Shown in pieces: positions 1 to 8,235 of a stretch of DNA of 64,000 nucleotides (the stretch's first letter is position 1; every line of letters begins with the position of its first letter). The notes under the pieces were generated by a model. It worked only from the letters and a program-made list of their open reading frames with translations. It searched no databases and had not been told where the DNA came from. This DNA comes from Flavobacteriaceae bacterium (GTDB lineage Bacteria > Bacteroidota > Bacteroidia > Flavobacteriales > Flavobacteriaceae). Where the stretch lies: NCBI GenBank assembly GCA_018608625.1, contig JABAZC010000058.1, positions 1 to 64,000 on the forward strand. Reading direction: 5' to 3'. The translations under genes were made by a program, and so were the position numbers.

Positions 1-5
1 TTTAT

Positions 6-42
6 ACAAAAAAGCCTTTCCAAAATGGAAAGGCTTTTTTGT
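6..42. terminator. Bidirectional intrinsic terminator
   Basis: A perfect 16-bp inverted repeat (arms 6-21 and 27-42) with a five-base loop and A-rich/T-rich flanks, so it can terminate transcription in both directions. It probably closes a gene lying left of the window. Confidence 0.85.
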
Positions 43-305
43 ATCTCTAAAATTAATTAATAACAGTTATGCTTAATACGTAACCTAATTGCAATATAGC
101 TTTTATTTCAAAAGTATAAAATAAATTACTCAGATAACCCTTAATTACCAATATAAACTAGGCTATAAATTAGAGGTGATTATTTGAAAAAGATATGAAA
201 GCACCATTGCTTATCTAATATCTATACGAATCTAATCTGTTAATACTCTAAAAATTAAAAGAACATGAAAAAATTGTTTAGTATATTTATAAAAAACTAT
301 GACCC
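43..305. other. Gene-poor leader region of the M20 amidohydrolase
   Basis: AT-rich sequence between the terminator and the first gene. No RNA gene or conserved coding remnant is recognised. The only coding-like item is a 14-codon ORF at 265-309 that begins MKKLFSIF and whose stop overlaps the start codon of the next gene (ATGA arrangement). No clear TAnnTTTG promoter was found. Confidence 0.4.
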
Positions 306-1574
306 ATGAAAAAAAATCTAATCGCACTCCTGCTGCTTGTAAATGGACTAACAGCCCAACAATCAATACAACAAGATATCCTAGAAATTGAAGACAAACT
401 CATTGAATGGCGCCGTGATTTTCATCAAAATCCAGAACTATCAAATCGAGAGTTTAAAACGGCTAAAAAAATTGCTAAGCACTTAACAGACATTGGCCTA
501 CAAGTAGAAACCAATATTGCTAAAACTGGTGTTGTCGCTATTTTAGAAGGGGATCAGCCAGGAAAAGTAATTGCAATTAGAGCAGACATAGACGGTCTCC
601 CTGTTACTGAACGTAATGACTTAGATTTTAAATCTGAAGTGAAAACAACCTTTTTAAATACAGAAACAGGCGTTATGCATGCCTGTGGTCATGATACACA
701 TATCGCTATTTTAATGGCAACAGCAGAAGTCTTGTCAAAACACAAAGACAAAATAAAAGGGAGTATTAAATTTATCTTTCAGCCGGCGGAAGAAGGCCCT
801 CCTCCAGGTGAAGAAGGGGGTGCAAAACTCATGATCAAAGAAGGCGTTCTAGAAAACCCAAAAGTAGATGCAATATTTGGACTACACATCAACTCACAAA
901 CTCCCGTAGGGACTATTAAATATAAAACTGGAGGGATTATGGCCTCAGTAGAGCGCTTTGTCATCAATGTAAGAGGAAAGCAAACCCACGGCTCCCAACC
1001 CTGGTCGGGAGTAGATCCAATTTTAATTTCGGCAAAGATTATTGATGGGCTTCAAACCATTATTAGTCGTGAAGCTGACCTTACTAATGAGGCGGCTGTG
1101 ATAACCGTTGGGAAAATCACTTCAGGAACAAGGTTTAATATCATTCCTGAGTCTTCAGAAATGATCGGGACTGTCAGAACCTTAGATCCTAAAATGCGAG
1201 AAATGATTGAAAAGCGCATGAAAGATATGGTCGAAGGGATTGCAAAAGCCTATGGAGGAGAAGCTTCAATTATATTTCAAAATAATACTTCAATTACCTA
1301 TAATGATGAAGAACTGACAGCACGAATACTACCATCACTACAAACGGTCGCCGGAGAAGAAAACGTCATTATTATGAAAGCAACCACTGGGGGTGAAGAC
1401 TTTTCGTTTTTTCAAGAAAAAGTTCCTGGCGTGTACTTCTTCTTGGGAGGTATGACTGCTGAGAATACCGAATCATTTCCCCACCATACTCCAGATTTTA
1501 TGATTGACGAAAGTGGACTATTATTAGGAGTTAAAGCGTTTACACAAATCTCAATAGACTATTTAAACCAATAA
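306..1574 (+). CDS. Secreted M20-family amidohydrolase (N-acyl-amino-acid / hippurate hydrolase type)
   Basis: A 422-residue M20D-type metallopeptidase that hydrolyses N-acylated amino acids. The N-terminus (MKKNLIALLLLVNGLTAQ) is a signal peptide, so it acts in the periplasm or outside. Metal-binding motifs are visible: HACGHD (Cys127, His129), PAEEG (Glu162/163), GLH (His194), and near the C-terminus GGEDFSFF and HHTPDF. The Asp of RADIDGLP (around 93-95) also fits the family. Full length for the family. It stands alone on the plus strand, followed by a convergent gene. A 14-codon ORF ends on its start codon. The exact substrate cannot be read from sequence. Confidence 0.9.
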   Translation: MKKNLIALLLLVNGLTAQQSIQQDILEIEDKLIEWRRDFHQNPELSNREFKTAKKIAKHLTDIGLQVETNIAKTGVVAILEGDQPGKVIAIRADIDGLPVTERNDLDFKSEVKTTFLNTETGVMHACGHDTHIAILMATAEVLSKHKDKIKGSIKFIFQPAEEGPPPGEEGGAKLMIKEGVLENPKVDAIFGLHINSQTPVGTIKYKTGGIMASVERFVINVRGKQTHGSQPWSGVDPILISAKIIDGLQTIISREADLTNEAAVITVGKITSGTRFNIIPESSEMIGTVRTLDPKMREMIEKRMKDMVEGIAKAYGGEASIIFQNNTSITYNDEELTARILPSLQTVAGEENVIIMKATTGGEDFSFFQEKVPGVYFFLGGMTAENTESFPHHTPDFMIDESGLLLGVKAFTQISIDYLNQ

Positions 1575-1602
1575 CAGAAGTTAATACTAAAGTAGTTTTT
1601 TC

Positions 1603-1625
1603 ACAAAATGGAAAGGCTTTTTAGT
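1603..1625. repeat. Half copy of the 6-42 terminator
   Basis: The segment matches the loop and right arm of the terminator at 6-42 (about 21 of 23 bases) but lacks the complementary left arm, so it cannot form the same strong hairpin. It lies between the convergent ends of the amidohydrolase and the T9SS protein. It looks like a decayed or partly duplicated terminator. Confidence 0.55.
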
Positions 1626-1646
1626 AAAATAATTGTTAGCTTCGCT

Positions 1647-2921
1647 TTAGTTAACCACTAACTTTTTTGATGTTACATGAGTACCTTGCGTCATGTTTAC
1701 AAAATACATTCCAGGATGTAAACTAGAAATATTAAGCTGTGATTGTACACGATCAGAACGCAATACCTGTTTGCCTAACATATCATAAATAGCGACTTCT
1801 AAAACAGCATTTGATACTGAGTAAAAGCTAACAAAGTCATTCGCTGGATTCGGATACATTTTTACAGAACTCAAAGTAAAGTCGTCAAGTCCCGCTGTTT
1901 GATTTCCAAATGAAATCTGATCAAAATAAGTAATATGGTCTTGAAAACGTGAATCATCAAAATCAGGAATAACTACAAGTCTATCAAATGTACTTCCAAT
2001 TTCTGAGCTAAAATCAAATGTTAGCAGCTCCCAGTCTCCATTAGTAAGTGTATTTGGGATTTTGATTTCTTTATAAATTCCTGGGCCTTCAAATTTTAAA
2101 CCAACATCTGATACTTTAGATTTACGAACCATGATCGTTACCATGCTATTGGCCGCTGTAAATGTAAAAGAACCAATGTTATCTGTAAAAGTAAGCGCCC
2201 AAGGGTCTCCAGCAGTTGTTGAGGTAAACTTAGCTACCGATGTAGAGGAATTAGCACCTCCCATATTTGGGTTCGCAACTATTTCAAGAACGGGATCTGA
2301 AAAGTTATTATCGGTTGTCCAAACCCAATTAGCTCCAAATCCAGTAGACTCAAAATCAATATCTTCTAGGTTATAATCTTCTAATGTATCATTTAGGTTA
2401 AATGATATCTGGTCAAAAAATATGGTTTTATCATCTGCACGTTCGATAAAATCAGGAATAATAACCATGCGATCATATGTATTACCAATAGATGTTCCAA
2501 AATTAAATGTAAGTTCTTCCCAATCTCCATTAGTCACAGAGTTAGCGACTTCTACAATGGTAGAAAATGCAGGATTTGCAGAATCTTCAAATTTCAAGGC
2601 AACAACACTGGCCACTGTTTTTATAACCATTATTTTAACGAGACTATTGCTGTCACTAAAAGTAAAAGGCCCCATATCATCCGTATAAGTAAGTGCATAA
2701 GACTCTCCGTTAGCAGTTGCTATAAATTTTGCAGCGGTAGCTGTTGGATTAGCTCCTGTTGAGTTAGGATTAGCTACAAACTCTAAAGGTGGATTAGATC
2801 CATTTTGATCGACTACCCAATTCCAATCAGTCCCAATGCCTGCAGCTTCAAAATCCACAGAATCTTGTGAGAAACCGGAAAAACTGATAACAGTTATTAA
2901 TATTAAAGTAATTTTTTTCAT
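1647..2921 (-). CDS. T9SS-exported protein with two tandem copies of one beta-rich domain
   Basis: 424 residues: signal peptide (MKKITLILITVISFSGFSQ), then two clearly homologous domains of about 155 residues (roughly 22-176 and 188-343), then a type A T9SS sorting domain (YPNPANDF ... LNISSLHPGMYFVNM ... KKLVVN). Each repeat opens DFE...G and shares VANPN, TNGDWE.LTF, R.VIIPDF and FFDQISF motifs, a pattern resembling carbohydrate-binding jelly-roll modules that flavobacteria attach to glycan-active enzymes. There is no catalytic domain, so a surface or secreted binding protein is likely. Monocistronic and convergent with the amidohydrolase. The ligand is unknown. Confidence 0.8.
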   Translation of the reverse strand: MKKITLILITVISFSGFSQDSVDFEAAGIGTDWNWVVDQNGSNPPLEFVANPNSTGANPTATAAKFIATANGESYALTYTDDMGPFTFSDSNSLVKIMVIKTVASVVALKFEDSANPAFSTIVEVANSVTNGDWEELTFNFGTSIGNTYDRMVIIPDFIERADDKTIFFDQISFNLNDTLEDYNLEDIDFESTGFGANWVWTTDNNFSDPVLEIVANPNMGGANSSTSVAKFTSTTAGDPWALTFTDNIGSFTFTAANSMVTIMVRKSKVSDVGLKFEGPGIYKEIKIPNTLTNGDWELLTFDFSSEIGSTFDRLVVIPDFDDSRFQDHITYFDQISFGNQTAGLDDFTLSSVKMYPNPANDFVSFYSVSNAVLEVAIYDMLGKQVLRSDRVQSQLNISSLHPGMYFVNMTQGTHVTSKKLVVN

Positions 2922-2948
2922 ATGAAATTAAATTAATGTTTTACTCTA

Positions 2949-2956
2949 CAAAATTA
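2949..2956 (-). promoter_or_regulatory. Candidate -7 promoter box (TAATTTTG)
   Basis: Matches the Bacteroidota consensus TAnnTTTG on the minus strand, 27 bases upstream of the duplicated-domain T9SS gene. No good -33 TTG is seen at the usual distance. Confidence 0.45.
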
Positions 2957-3245
2957 TAAAAATTAAGAGCCTAATAAAAGTTAAATCACACAACAAAAAC
3001 CAAACAATAACGATTAAAATGAGAAAAATCTATTAAATTGATAAATTTATAAAGATAATATTGAAAAATTCGTATTGGAAAACGATATCTATGAAAATCA
3101 GAACTAACCTAACAGAAAGATTGTAGTGCTCATGTATAGGCATTTGGCAACTCTGTAACGCTTCTTTAAAAATAAAAAAACAGCTAAACTGAGTATTGAG
3201 ACTTAATTTTATAAATTTACAAATAACCTTTAAAACAAATCTAAA
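2957..3245. other. Intergenic region upstream of the arsenosugar operon
   Basis: A divergent intergenic stretch of about 320 bases. No RNA gene, strong repeat or convincing coding remnant was recognised. It must hold the operon promoter; TAAATTTA shortly before 3246 is one base off the TAnnTTTG consensus. No regulator gene such as arsR is adjacent. Confidence 0.4.
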
Positions 3246-3581
3246 ATGAGTAAATCCTATTATGACCCTTCTGATCTGAGAAAATTTGGAAATATTACTG
3301 AGTGGAACGAAGAACTCGGGGGGAAGTTTTTTGATTATTACGGAAAAGTATTTGAAGAGGGAGCCTTAACGGCACGTGAAAAATCGCTAATTGCCCTTGC
3401 CGTATCCCATGTCGTGAAGTGCCCATACTGTATTGACGCCTATACTCAGGATGGTTTGCAACGCGGAATCACAAAAGAAGAAATGATGGAAGCAGTCCAT
3501 GCAGGCGCAGCGATTGAAAGTGGGGCAACCCTAGTTCACAGTGTGCAAATGATGAATAAATATGAAAAATTATCCATGTAA
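3246..3581 (+). CDS. Arsenosugar biosynthesis-associated peroxidase-like protein (AhpD/CMD family)
   Basis: A 111-residue carboxymuconolactone decarboxylase/AhpD-fold protein. The redox CxxC pair is Cys59-Cys62 within KCPYCIDAY, preceded by the typical LTAREKSLIALAVS helix. This small subgroup is known to sit beside the radical SAM gene arsS. AhpD proteins use the CxxC pair as a peroxidase or disulfide centre; here it may keep arsenic or ArsS thiols reduced, which is inference. It is the first gene of a tightly packed operon, four bases before arsS, so expression is coupled. Confidence 0.88.
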   Translation: MSKSYYDPSDLRKFGNITEWNEELGGKFFDYYGKVFEEGALTAREKSLIALAVSHVVKCPYCIDAYTQDGLQRGITKEEMMEAVHAGAAIESGATLVHSVQMMNKYEKLSM

Positions 3582-3584
3582 CCA

Positions 3585-4640
3585 ATGCTACTAAAATCTC
3601 TGAAGAAACGCGAAAACGAACTTGCTAATACCAAAAGGCAATTAGAACTACTTTCAAAAGGTGTTTTTGAAACTGGTGAACTCCCAAAGTTTAGCGCTCA
3701 GCTGGAGACTCTAAAGCAGTTCCCCTTAAAACCAAAAACATTAGAAATTCTACAAATCAACGTTGGATACATGTGTAACCAGGTTTGCGCGCACTGTCAT
3801 GTAGATGCAGGCCCCGACCGAAAGGAAATCATGACCCGTGAAACAATGCAACAATGTTTAGATGTCATAAAAAAAACAGGTGCTCACACTCTAGACCTAA
3901 CAGGTGGGGCTCCAGAAATGAATCCCGACTTTAGATGGTTTGTCGAAGAAGCTACAAAAATTGGAGTAAAAGACTTTATAGTTAGATCTAATTTGACCAT
4001 TATTACCGCTAATAAAAAATACTACGATTTACCAGAATTTTTTAAGAAACATCAAATTCATGTGATTTCCTCAATGCCGCACTGGACAAAAGGAAAAACA
4101 GACAAGCAACGGGGCGATGGAGTATTTAAAGCTTCTATAAAAGCGCTAACAATGCTAAACGCTGTTGGCTATGGAATGCCTGGGTCTGGGCTGAAACTTG
4201 ACCTAGTTTATAATCCCTCAGGTGCATTTTTACCGGGTGATCAAGGTGCTTTAGAATCTGATTTTAAAAAAGCGCTCTTATCAGACTTTAACATTCAATT
4301 TCACCAGTTATTTTCAATTACAAACTTACCGATAAGCCGTTTTTTGGACTACCTTATAGCTTCTGACAATTACGAGGATTACATGTACAGCCTGGTAGAA
4401 GCATTTAATCCTGCAGCAGTAGAGAATGTAATGTGTACAAACACCCTATCTGTGAGTTGGGATGGATGGTTGTATGATTGTGATTTTAATCAAATGTTGG
4501 GATTAAAAGTAAATAGCTCTGTGCAACACATCACCAACTTTAATAAAGAAGCTTTAGAAAATCGAATAATTTGTATCTCGCAACATTGCTATGGCTGTAC
4601 CGCAGGTGCAGGAAGTAGTTGTCAAGGAACGGTCACATAA
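3585..4640 (+). CDS. arsS: Arsenosugar biosynthesis radical SAM protein ArsS
   Basis: 351 residues. The radical SAM cluster motif CxxxCxxC is at Cys64, Cys68 and Cys71 (GYMCNQVCAHCHVDAGPD). The C-terminal part has the family's Cys-rich region (MCTNTLSVSWDG, YDCDFNQ, HCYGCTAGAGSSC). ArsS joins the 5'-deoxyadenosyl group of SAM to a dimethylarsenical, giving 5'-dimethylarsinoyl-adenosine, the arsenosugar precursor. Some homologues carry selenocysteine near the C-terminus; this one is all cysteine with no in-frame TGA. Flanked by the peroxidase-like gene and a rhodanese gene in one operon; length matches the family. Confidence 0.93.
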   Translation: MLLKSLKKRENELANTKRQLELLSKGVFETGELPKFSAQLETLKQFPLKPKTLEILQINVGYMCNQVCAHCHVDAGPDRKEIMTRETMQQCLDVIKKTGAHTLDLTGGAPEMNPDFRWFVEEATKIGVKDFIVRSNLTIITANKKYYDLPEFFKKHQIHVISSMPHWTKGKTDKQRGDGVFKASIKALTMLNAVGYGMPGSGLKLDLVYNPSGAFLPGDQGALESDFKKALLSDFNIQFHQLFSITNLPISRFLDYLIASDNYEDYMYSLVEAFNPAAVENVMCTNTLSVSWDGWLYDCDFNQMLGLKVNSSVQHITNFNKEALENRIICISQHCYGCTAGAGSSCQGTVT

Positions 4641-4644
4641 ACAA

Positions 4645-5148
4645 ATGAAAAAAACAATTATTATATGGATTTCTATGCTGACTACTAGCGTATTCTCTCA
4701 AACTACTATTGAAGGGGTCTTGAACAAATACAATGACAAATCGGTTCCTTATATACAAGTGGAGACCCTGAAAAAGAATGCAAAGCAAGCGTTATTTTTG
4801 GATACTAGAGAATCAAAAGAGTTTGAGGTAAGCCATTTAAAAAATGCTCAACACATCGGGTTTAAAAAAGTTAATTCTTCAAGACTGGATAAACTTATGG
4901 CTGATTTATTAGGAAACAAAGGCCGGCTAATTGTTGTCTATTGCTCGATTGGGGTTCGATCTGAGGTTATAGGTAAAAAACTAATTAGTCACGGTTTTAC
5001 AAATGTATACAACCTGTATGGAGGGCTTTTTGAATGGGTGAATAAAGGCGGAGAAGTCTTTCGCCAAGGAAGCCCAACCCAAAAAGTACATGCGTATTCA
5101 AAAAAATGGAGCCGCTACTTAACAAAAGGAATTAAAGTCTATGAATAA
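4645..5148 (+). CDS. Exported rhodanese-like protein of the arsenosugar operon
   Basis: The start is placed at 4645, giving MKKTIIIWISMLTTSVFSQ, a clear signal peptide. An upstream in-frame ATG at 4591 lies inside arsS and would bury that signal. The mature protein is a single rhodanese domain of about 145 residues: FLDTRESKEF is the entry motif and CSIGVR is the active-site loop with catalytic Cys100. Rhodaneses carry sulfane sulfur, and this one acts in the periplasm. It starts four bases after arsS and overlaps the next gene by eight bases. A role in forming thio-arsenicals or handling sulfur is possible but unproven. Confidence 0.85.
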   Translation: MKKTIIIWISMLTTSVFSQTTIEGVLNKYNDKSVPYIQVETLKKNAKQALFLDTRESKEFEVSHLKNAQHIGFKKVNSSRLDKLMADLLGNKGRLIVVYCSIGVRSEVIGKKLISHGFTNVYNLYGGLFEWVNKGGEVFRQGSPTQKVHAYSKKWSRYLTKGIKVYE

Positions 5149-5740
5149 AAACCTGATCATTGTTTTTGTTAGAACTCCCGAACTCGGAAAAGTAAAAACA
5201 CGGCTTGCCAAATCTATTGGAGATGTGTCTGCATTAACTATTTATAAACTTCTATTAAAGCACACCGCAACTGTGCTGCACGATTTGAGTTTTGATAAGG
5301 TCGTTTATTACTCCGAAAAGGTGGAAGAGAATGATTTTTGGGAAGCGAGACTATTTGAAAAAAAACTTCAAAAAGGAGCAGATTTAGGCGAGCGAATGCA
5401 GCATGCTTTTGAAACGGCGTTTGAGCAAGGCTATCAAAAGGTTTTAATTATTGGAAGCGATTTATTTGACCTTAAATCAATACATATAACGACCGCCTTT
5501 GAAGCTCTAGAAAACCATGATCTTACCATAGGCCCCTCTTTGGATGGCGGCTATTATTTACTAGGAATGAAAGAACTTTACCCGGCTGTATTTAAAAATA
5601 AAAAATGGGGAACAGATTCAATATTAGGAAATACTTTAAAAGATTTACAACAACAAAACGTTAAACTTTTGGAAGCCTTGAACGACATTGATACATTTGA
5701 AGATTTACAACAACAACCCGAATTATTAAAAAAGATATAA
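5141..5740 (+). CDS. TIGR04282-type arsenosugar glycosyltransferase (GT-A fold, CofC-like)
   Basis: 199 residues with a nucleotide-diphosphosugar transferase fold: N-terminal VFVRTPELGKVKTRLAKSIG binding loop, LIIGSDLFDL (DxD-like) and GPSLDGGYYLLGM, all typical of the CofC-like glycosyltransferases that accompany arsS. Predicted cytoplasmic. It should add a sugar or other group in the later steps of arsenosugar formation, after adenine removal; the donor is not known. Overlaps the rhodanese gene by eight bases and lies four bases before the phosphorylase gene. Confidence 0.88.
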   Translation: MNKNLIIVFVRTPELGKVKTRLAKSIGDVSALTIYKLLLKHTATVLHDLSFDKVVYYSEKVEENDFWEARLFEKKLQKGADLGERMQHAFETAFEQGYQKVLIIGSDLFDLKSIHITTAFEALENHDLTIGPSLDGGYYLLGMKELYPAVFKNKKWGTDSILGNTLKDLQQQNVKLLEALNDIDTFEDLQQQPELLKKI

Positions 5741-5744
5741 GACT

Positions 5745-6557
5745 ATGATGCACCTAATTGAAGAAACGACCGATTATCTAAGAGAAAAAGGATTTGACAA
5801 ACCCGAAATAGGAATCATTCTTGGCACCGGATTAGGCCAGCTTATTGACCATATCGAGGTTATTAAGGACGTGAGCTATAATCACATTCCAAATTTCCCT
5901 ACTGCCACTGTTGAATTTCATAAAGGCAAACTCGTTTATGGAATCTTAGAAGGAAAAAAAGTCATCGTCATGCAAGGACGTTTTCATATCTATGAAGGTT
6001 ACTCGCTACAAGATGTTACCTATCCCGTACGTATTATGAATGAGTTGGGTATTTCTACTTTGCTTGTTTCCAATGCTTCAGGGGCCCTAAATCTTGATTA
6101 CAAAAAAGGAGAATTAATGTTAATTGATGACCACATAAACCTGCAAGGAGGGTCGCCTTTGGCTTTTAAAGGGGTTGAGCTTTTAGGGGAACGCTTTGTA
6201 GACATGAGCGCACCCTATAATCAAAAAATAAATGCTCTATTTGAAACCATCGCCTCCAATCACCACATTAAACTTCACAAGGGGGTTTATGTTAGTGTGG
6301 TAGGGCCTCAATTAGAAACACGGGCAGAATATAAAATGTTAAAACAAATGGGCGCTGATGCCGTTGGAATGAGCACTGTACCAGAAATAATTGTCGCCAA
6401 CCATCTTAAGTTAAAAGTAGCAGCCGTCTCAGTTCTAACCGACGAATGTGACCCTGATAACCTGAAACCAGTCGACATCTCCGAAATTATAGAAATCGCC
6501 TCAAAAGCAGAACCGAAAATGATTACATTGTTTAAAGAACTAATAAAAACTCTATAA
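5745..6557 (+). CDS. Purine-nucleoside phosphorylase
   Basis: 270 residues, class I trimeric PNP family. Motifs: GIILGTGLGQL (phosphate loop), SNASGALN, and GPQLETRAEYKML...GADAVGMST, the purine/ribose pocket. It splits purine nucleosides with phosphate to base and ribose 1-phosphate. In an arsenosugar operon the natural substrate may be dimethylarsinoyl-adenosine made by ArsS, releasing adenine and leaving an arsenoribose; the chemistry follows from the known pathway, the assignment here from position. It ends immediately before arsM with no gap. Confidence 0.92.
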   Translation: MMHLIEETTDYLREKGFDKPEIGIILGTGLGQLIDHIEVIKDVSYNHIPNFPTATVEFHKGKLVYGILEGKKVIVMQGRFHIYEGYSLQDVTYPVRIMNELGISTLLVSNASGALNLDYKKGELMLIDDHINLQGGSPLAFKGVELLGERFVDMSAPYNQKINALFETIASNHHIKLHKGVYVSVVGPQLETRAEYKMLKQMGADAVGMSTVPEIIVANHLKLKVAAVSVLTDECDPDNLKPVDISEIIEIASKAEPKMITLFKELIKTL

Positions 6558-7526
6558 ATGAGCTACCTAGATATAACCCACGACGTTTATAAAGAAGCCG
6601 CACTAAGTCCAGATATTGGACTGTGCTGCACAACCAACCCTATATGGGAACTCCCAGGGTTAAAAATCCCAAAAATCATGCAAGAAATGAATTATGGTTG
6701 CGGAAGCACTGTGCATGCAAGAGACCTAACTAATAACCCTAAAATCTTATATGTAGGCGTTGGAGGCGGAATGGAGTTACTACAGTTCGCCTATTTTAGT
6801 CGTCAAAAAAACGGCGTTATTGGAGTAGATGTAGTGGATGAAATGCTGGAAGCCTCAAAGAAAAATTTCATAAAAGCGGAACAACAAAATCCTTGGTTTG
6901 ACAAAAAATTTGTGAGCTTAAAAAAGGGAGATGCCCTTAATTTGCCCGTAAAAGATAACAGTATTGATGTGGCAGCACAAAATTGCTTGTTTAATATTTT
7001 TAAAGTAGAGGAACTCAAAAAAGCAATTTCAGAAATGTATCGCGTTCTTAAACCTCATGGGAAATTAGTAATGAGTGACCCCACTTGTGAACAACCTATG
7101 AATCAATCTTTGAGAGAAGATGAACGACTTCGCGCTCTATGCTTGAGCGGTAGCATACCTATAGCTGACTACGTGAAAATGCTAACCGATGCTGGGTTTG
7201 GGACAATTGAAATTAGAGCTCGAAAGCCCTATCGAATTTTGGATTCGCTGCACTACAATACAAAAGAATTGATCTATATTGAATCTATAGAAGTAGCTGC
7301 AATTAAAGATCCCATGCCTGCTGACGGACCTTGTGTTTTTACAGGAAAGGCTGCCATTTTTCATGGTAAAGAGGACTATCTTGATGACAAAGCGGGACAT
7401 GTCTTATTAAAAAACCAACCATTGGCTATTTGTGATAAAACAGCTACCGCCTTATCAAATTTAAATCAAAATGATATTTATATCAGCGAATCCACATTCC
7501 ATTATGATGGTGGGGGCTGCTGTTAA
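6558..7526 (+). CDS. arsM: Arsenosugar biosynthesis arsenite methyltransferase ArsM
   Basis: 322 residues, class I SAM-dependent methyltransferase. SAM motif I is ILYVGVGGGMELL. Cysteines fitting As(III) binding are present: Cys23/24 (GLCCTTNPIWELPG), Cys48 (YGCGS), Cys177 (SDPTCEQ) and Cys195 (ALCLSG). The protein ends GGGCC, an additional vicinal thiol pair. ArsM methylates arsenite in steps up to dimethylarsenite, the substrate of ArsS. Starts on the base after the PNP stop; the DUF547 gene follows eleven bases downstream. This is the arsenosugar-associated form rather than the stand-alone detoxification ArsM. Confidence 0.93.
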   Translation: MSYLDITHDVYKEAALSPDIGLCCTTNPIWELPGLKIPKIMQEMNYGCGSTVHARDLTNNPKILYVGVGGGMELLQFAYFSRQKNGVIGVDVVDEMLEASKKNFIKAEQQNPWFDKKFVSLKKGDALNLPVKDNSIDVAAQNCLFNIFKVEELKKAISEMYRVLKPHGKLVMSDPTCEQPMNQSLREDERLRALCLSGSIPIADYVKMLTDAGFGTIEIRARKPYRILDSLHYNTKELIYIESIEVAAIKDPMPADGPCVFTGKAAIFHGKEDYLDDKAGHVLLKNQPLAICDKTATALSNLNQNDIYISESTFHYDGGGCC

Positions 7527-7536
7527 ATCCTGAAAA

Positions 7537-8235
7537 ATGATCCGTATTTTAATCCTAAGCTTACTCGTTAATTTCTGGGCTGCAAATGCACAGCCTGCAG
7601 ATCACAGACAATGGACTGATGTTCTTCAGGAATATGTTTTAGAAAATGGAGCAGTAGACTATAAAGGCTTGCAAAATAATAAATCTGGTCTTGAAAGCTA
7701 TCTAAAGTTATTGAGTGCGAATGCGCCTAACGATGAATGGAGCATCGATGCAAAAAAAGCATATTGGATCAATGCCTATAATGCCTTTACCATTCAGCTT
7801 ATTCTTAAAAATTACCCCCTAAAAAGCATCAAGGATTTGAAACGGCCATGGGGGCTATCTTTTATTAAAATTGATGGAGGAAAAATTGCACTCAACACAA
7901 TTGAACATGAAATACTAAGACCTATGGGGGACCCAAGAATCCACTTTGCAATTGTGTGTGCATCGAAGTCCTGTCCAAAACTTTTAAATTATGCGTACGA
8001 ATCAGAAACTTTAGATCAACAGCTAGAACATGTTACAAAAATGTTTATTAATGACCCCTCAAGAAATAGTATAAGTCAGTCCACCGCCAAAATATCTAAG
8101 ATTTTTAAATGGTATAAGACTGATTTTCCAAAAAGTGAGGCGTTTATTGCCTTTTTAAACAACTACAGTACCATCAAAATATTAGCAAAAGCAGAGATCG
8201 ATTATTTTAACTATAGCTGGAAACTTAATGAATAG
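7537..8235 (+). CDS. Exported DUF547 protein of the arsenosugar operon
   Basis: 232 residues with an N-terminal signal peptide ending about AANAQ, followed by a DUF547 domain: WTDVLQEYV, AYWINAYNAFTI and FAIVCASKSCP (a Cys pair, with the Cys-His/Asn layout suggesting a papain-like or transglutaminase-like fold). DUF547 genes commonly occur in bacterial arsenosugar clusters, but no reaction is established. It would act in the periplasm, like the rhodanese of the same operon. Overlaps the following glycosyltransferase by eight bases. Confidence 0.85.
   Translation: MIRILILSLLVNFWAANAQPADHRQWTDVLQEYVLENGAVDYKGLQNNKSGLESYLKLLSANAPNDEWSIDAKKAYWINAYNAFTIQLILKNYPLKSIKDLKRPWGLSFIKIDGGKIALNTIEHEILRPMGDPRIHFAIVCASKSCPKLLNYAYESETLDQQLEHVTKMFINDPSRNSISQSTAKISKIFKWYKTDFPKSEAFIAFLNNYSTIKILAKAEIDYFNYSWKLNE

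Noticed and set aside
2957..3245. Search for an ArsR-type operator or arsenic-responsive RNA upstream of the arsenosugar operon
   Set aside because: No convincing palindrome or structured element was seen.
4591..4644. Extended start for the rhodanese inside arsS
   Set aside because: It would place 18 residues ahead of an obvious signal peptide and overlap arsS; the ATG at 4645 fits better.
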